A stretch of DNA of 33,578 nt, from positions 1-33,578 of the forward strand of contig JAGRCP010000014.1 of NCBI GenBank assembly GCA_020433455.1, in the 5' to 3' direction. Positions 30,636-33,578 of the stretch are shown here, in pieces. A program made the translations under genes and the position numbers. Every line of letters starts with the position of its first letter. Within the stretch, counting starts at the first letter, position 1. This DNA is from Caldilineaceae bacterium. Its GTDB lineage: Bacteria; Chloroflexota; Anaerolineae; Caldilineales; Caldilineaceae. The notes under the pieces were generated by a model. The model did not search any database. It was not told the DNA's origin and saw only the letters and a list, made by a program, of their open reading frames with translations.

Positions 30636-33539
30636 ATGACCGCCACCCACGATTTTGAACTCGTACGCGAGGAAACCATTGAAGAGTATGACCTCCAGGC
30701 CCGCATCTATCGTCATGTCGGAACGGGCGCGGAACTGCTTTCCATCATCGCCGATGACGAAAATAAAGTTTTCGGCGTCTCCTTCGCCACGCCGCCTGCG
30801 GACTCGACGGGCATCGCGCACATCATGGAGCACGCAGTTCTGGGCGGTTCGGAAAAATACCCCCTCAAGGAGCCGTTCGTCCAGCTAATCAAAGGCTCCC
30901 TCAACACCTTTCTCAACGCTTTTACTTCGCCGGATAAAACCACCTATCCTGTAGCCAGCGCCAATCTGCAGGACTTTTATAATCTGGTTGACGTCTATCT
31001 GGATGCCGTCTTCCATCCCCTCATCACGCCCTATCACCTGGAGCAGGAGGGATGGCACTACGAACTGGACGCGCCCGACGACCCGCTCACGTATAAAGGC
31101 GTCGTCTTCAATGAAATGAAGGGCGTTTACTCCTCGCCTGATGCCGTACTCGGCCGTACAAGCCAGCATGCGCTCTTCCCCGATAACGCGTACGCCAATG
31201 ATTCCGGCGGCGATCCCCGCGTGATTCCCGATCTGACCTATCAACAGTTTACCGACTTTCACGCCGCCTACTATCATCCTTCTAACGCCCGCTTTTTCTT
31301 TTACGGCGATGACGATCCGGAAGAGCGGCTGCGGATTCTGGAAAGCGTCATCACCGGTTATGAACAGCGGGATGTAGACGGCTCTGTCGCGCTTCAGGCC
31401 GCGCCCGACCGGCCCCGACGCGTCGTGGAATTCTACGGCGTGAACGGCGAAGAAGACGTAGCGGGCAAAAGCCGTCTCATGCTCAACTGGCTTCTGCCCG
31501 AGCAGGATGATCCGGAACTGGGCATGGCCCTCAGCGTGCTTTCCTATGCGCTGGTGGGCGCACAGTCAGCGCCCCTGCGCAAAACGCTGGTCGATTCGGG
31601 CCTGGCGGAGGATGTCATCGGCGACGGGATCAGCGCCTACCTGCGCCAGATGACCTTCAGCGTGGGACTGAAGAATCTGGCCGGCGAGGATATCGACGCC
31701 GCAGAAGCGCTGATCCTGACCGCGCTGGCCGATCTGGCCGAAACAGGCATTGACGAAGACATGGTAGACGCAGCCCTCAATTCCATGGAGTTCGCCCTGC
31801 GGGAAAATAATACCGGCCCTTACCCCCGGGGTCTTTCCATCTACATGCAGGCGCTCAGTCGCTGGCTATACGGCGGCGATCCCCTGGAGGCGATACGTTT
31901 TGAAAAGCCTCTGGACGCGTTGCGCACGAAATTGGCCGAGGAGCCCGACTATCTCCAATCTCTCATGCGCACTTACCTGTTGGACAACCCGCCCGTCACC
32001 GTGGTGCTGACGCCCGATCCCGGGCTGAATGCCGCGCAGGAAGAGGCGGAGCAGGCGCGTTTGGATGCGGCCAAAGCCGCCATGTCGCCGGACGACATCC
32101 AGGCCGTCATGAAAAACACGCAGACGCTCCGCGAACTGCAAAACCGGCCCGACAGCCCCGAAGATTTGGCCAAGTTGCCCTCACTGACGCTAGGGGATTT
32201 GGACCCGTCGGTGAGCATCACCCCCACGGATATTGGCGAGCTGGACGGGGCAACGTTCCTCGCCCACGATCTTTTCACCAATGGCATCGTCTATCTAAAC
32301 CTGGGCTTTAACCTCCACGTCGTACCCCAGGAACTGCTGCCCTACGCCCGCTTCCTGGGCAAAGCCTTCATCCAGATGGGAACGGAAAGCGAAGACTATG
32401 TGAAATTTTCGCGCCGCATTGACCGCACCACCGGCGGCGTCTACCCCTCCACCTACGTCTCGCCTGCACGCAATCAGGCTGAAGGGGTGGCCCGCTTCTT
32501 CCTTAACGCCAAGGCGACTGTAGCCCAAACACCGGAAATGCTGGCTATCCTGCGGGATATGCTGCTGACGGTCAAGCTGGACGACCCCGTGCGCTTGCGC
32601 CAGATCGTGCTGGAAAGCAAGGCCCGTCTGGAGGCCGGGCTGATTCCTTCGGGACACAGCTACGTGAGCGGTCGGCTCCATGCCCACTTTACGCCCGCGG
32701 ATTGGGCGGATGAGCAAATGGCGGGCATCGACTACCTCTTTTTTGTGCGCCGCTTGGCCCAGGAGATGGAAACGGACTGGCCCGGCGTGCTGGCTAAGCT
32801 GCGTACGGTGCAGCAATTGCTCATCAATCGTCAGGGCCTCCTCATCAACCTGACCCTGGACGACGAGAACCGGAAGCTTGTCCAGCCTCAGATTTCCGCC
32901 ATGCTGGATGAGCTGCCCGGCGCTCCCGCCCAGGACGCGGTCTGGCAACCGGCAACGCTGCCTGCGCCGGAAGGACTCGCTATTCCTGCGCAGGTAAACT
33001 ACGTGGGCAAGGGCGCCAATCTGTACGAACTGGGCTACGCCTATCACGGCTCCATCCACGTGATCACCAATCTGGTGCGCACGGGCTGGCTGTGGGACAA
33101 GGTTCGGGCCCAGGGCGGAGCCTACGGTGCATTCTGCCGCTTTGACCGACAAGGAGGCGTCTGGACGTACCTCTCTTACCGCGATCCCAATCTGGCGACC
33201 ACGCTGGAAAACTACGATGCCACGGCCCGGTTCCTGAGCAAAGCCGACATCAGCCAGGACGAATTGACCAAGTCCATCATCGGCGCAATCGGCAATCTGG
33301 ACGCCTATCAACTGCCCGATGCCAAGGGTCGCACCGCGATGCATCGCTACTTTTTGGGGGTCACCGAGGCCGAGCGTCAGCAGAGCCGGGATGAAGTGCT
33401 GGGAACGACCGTGGACGACATCCGCCGCTTTGCCGACGTGCTTCAGGCCGCGGCCCAGGCGGGCACGGTTGTCGCCATGGGCTCCGATGACGCGCTCCAG
33501 GCAAGCGACATCCCCTTTACCGTTACAAAAGTGCTGTAG
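30636..33539 (+). CDS. M16C metallopeptidase (presequence protease/PreP-like)
   Basis: A 967-residue zinc peptidase of the M16C family, whose two large halves close around unfolded peptides. The inverted zinc motif HIMEH is at 62-66 (His62, Glu65, His66), followed by LNTFLNAFTSPDKTTYPVAS and the distal Glu in GVVFNEMKGVYSSPD. Later blocks include WLLPEQDDPELGMALSVLSYALVG and the C-terminal substrate-contact region VRAQGGAYGAFCRFDR. Length matches full PreP. No signal peptide, so it probably degrades peptides in the cytosol. It stands alone; 147 nt of AT-richer spacer lie upstream, without a clear promoter. Confidence 0.95.
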   Translation: MTATHDFELVREETIEEYDLQARIYRHVGTGAELLSIIADDENKVFGVSFATPPADSTGIAHIMEHAVLGGSEKYPLKEPFVQLIKGSLNTFLNAFTSPDKTTYPVASANLQDFYNLVDVYLDAVFHPLITPYHLEQEGWHYELDAPDDPLTYKGVVFNEMKGVYSSPDAVLGRTSQHALFPDNAYANDSGGDPRVIPDLTYQQFTDFHAAYYHPSNARFFFYGDDDPEERLRILESVITGYEQRDVDGSVALQAAPDRPRRVVEFYGVNGEEDVAGKSRLMLNWLLPEQDDPELGMALSVLSYALVGAQSAPLRKTLVDSGLAEDVIGDGISAYLRQMTFSVGLKNLAGEDIDAAEALILTALADLAETGIDEDMVDAALNSMEFALRENNTGPYPRGLSIYMQALSRWLYGGDPLEAIRFEKPLDALRTKLAEEPDYLQSLMRTYLLDNPPVTVVLTPDPGLNAAQEEAEQARLDAAKAAMSPDDIQAVMKNTQTLRELQNRPDSPEDLAKLPSLTLGDLDPSVSITPTDIGELDGATFLAHDLFTNGIVYLNLGFNLHVVPQELLPYARFLGKAFIQMGTESEDYVKFSRRIDRTTGGVYPSTYVSPARNQAEGVARFFLNAKATVAQTPEMLAILRDMLLTVKLDDPVRLRQIVLESKARLEAGLIPSGHSYVSGRLHAHFTPADWADEQMAGIDYLFFVRRLAQEMETDWPGVLAKLRTVQQLLINRQGLLINLTLDDENRKLVQPQISAMLDELPGAPAQDAVWQPATLPAPEGLAIPAQVNYVGKGANLYELGYAYHGSIHVITNLVRTGWLWDKVRAQGGAYGAFCRFDRQGGVWTYLSYRDPNLATTLENYDATARFLSKADISQDELTKSIIGAIGNLDAYQLPDAKGRTAMHRYFLGVTEAERQQSRDEVLGTTVDDIRRFADVLQAAAQAGTVVAMGSDDALQASDIPFTVTKVL

Positions 33540-33578
33540 CCGGCCAGAGAGGAAAATATAAAAGAGGCGGGCCGCGCG

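Noticed and set aside
32295-33344. 349-codon minus-strand frame opposite the M16C peptidase
   Set aside because: Antisense shadow of a well-supported gene; no motifs.

Overview
The window looks like chromosomal DNA of a GC-rich bacterium, most plausibly a member of the Chloroflexota (Anaerolineae/Caldilineae-like). That placement is an inference from gene content: a T-box in front of serS, a B12-dependent (class II) ribonucleotide reductase next to nrdR, a DevS/DevR-like two-component pair, a two-subunit aconitase X, an NTE-like patatin with a cyclic-nucleotide domain, and many promoters of TTGxxx-17-TAxxxT type. No rRNA, tRNA, CRISPR array, phage or complete insertion sequence was seen.

Layout. 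1-3.35 kb: the 3' end of pdxT overlapping a YbaK-type tRNA deacylase gene, a CBS-pair protein on the minus strand, an M24 aminopeptidase and a NUDIX hydrolase. 3.35-6.1 kb: a DUF1269-like membrane protein, two hairpins, then a T-box riboswitch controlling serS. 6.1-7.35 kb: a small accessory patch with a frameshifted CBM9/DOMON-like lipoprotein or membrane-anchored gene bracketed by copies of a ~22-bp terminal-repeat-like sequence, one pair of which encloses a 170-bp MITE-like palindromic element. 7.35-11.75 kb: a monoacylglycerol-lipase-like hydrolase diverging from nrdR, which carries two NrdR boxes exactly 31 bp apart downstream of its promoter, then nrdJ. 11.7-13.7 kb: a divergent response regulator / GAF histidine kinase pair. 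13.9-18.6 kb: an orphan ABC ATPase, a cytosolic-looking metzincin protease, a transglutaminase-fold protein, and (minus) an ABC ATPase fused to a cNMP-binding domain. 18.6-21.3 kb: palindrome-rich spacer, a possible 87-residue protein and the two aconitase X subunits.

21.3-22.35 kb is the most unusual part: two tandem, diverged copies of a complete expression unit (promoter, structured leader with its own terminator-like hairpin, Shine-Dalgarno, 73-75 residue protein, terminator). The leaders keep their pairing through compensating base changes, which suggests a cis-acting RNA or a short sRNA family. Next is a membrane-anchored barnase-like RNase with its barstar-like inhibitor (TGATG overlap).

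23.5-29.1 kb: a four-gene minus-strand operon (NTE-like cNMP/patatin phospholipase, multi-pass Yip1-like protein, membrane-anchored alpha/beta hydrolase, RibD-type reductase), every junction an ATGA overlap, divergent from a Crp/Fnr regulator. Two adjacent palindromes with the same GTGC-N6-GCAC half-sites lie in between and are good operator candidates. Then come a 42-bp perfect palindrome, a small unknown protein, an MTAP/PNP-family phosphorylase and an M16C (PreP-like) metalloprotease.

Across the window, at least four gene ends carry hairpins built from the same RYGTGAY heptamer; two of them supply the last codons of the adjoining gene.
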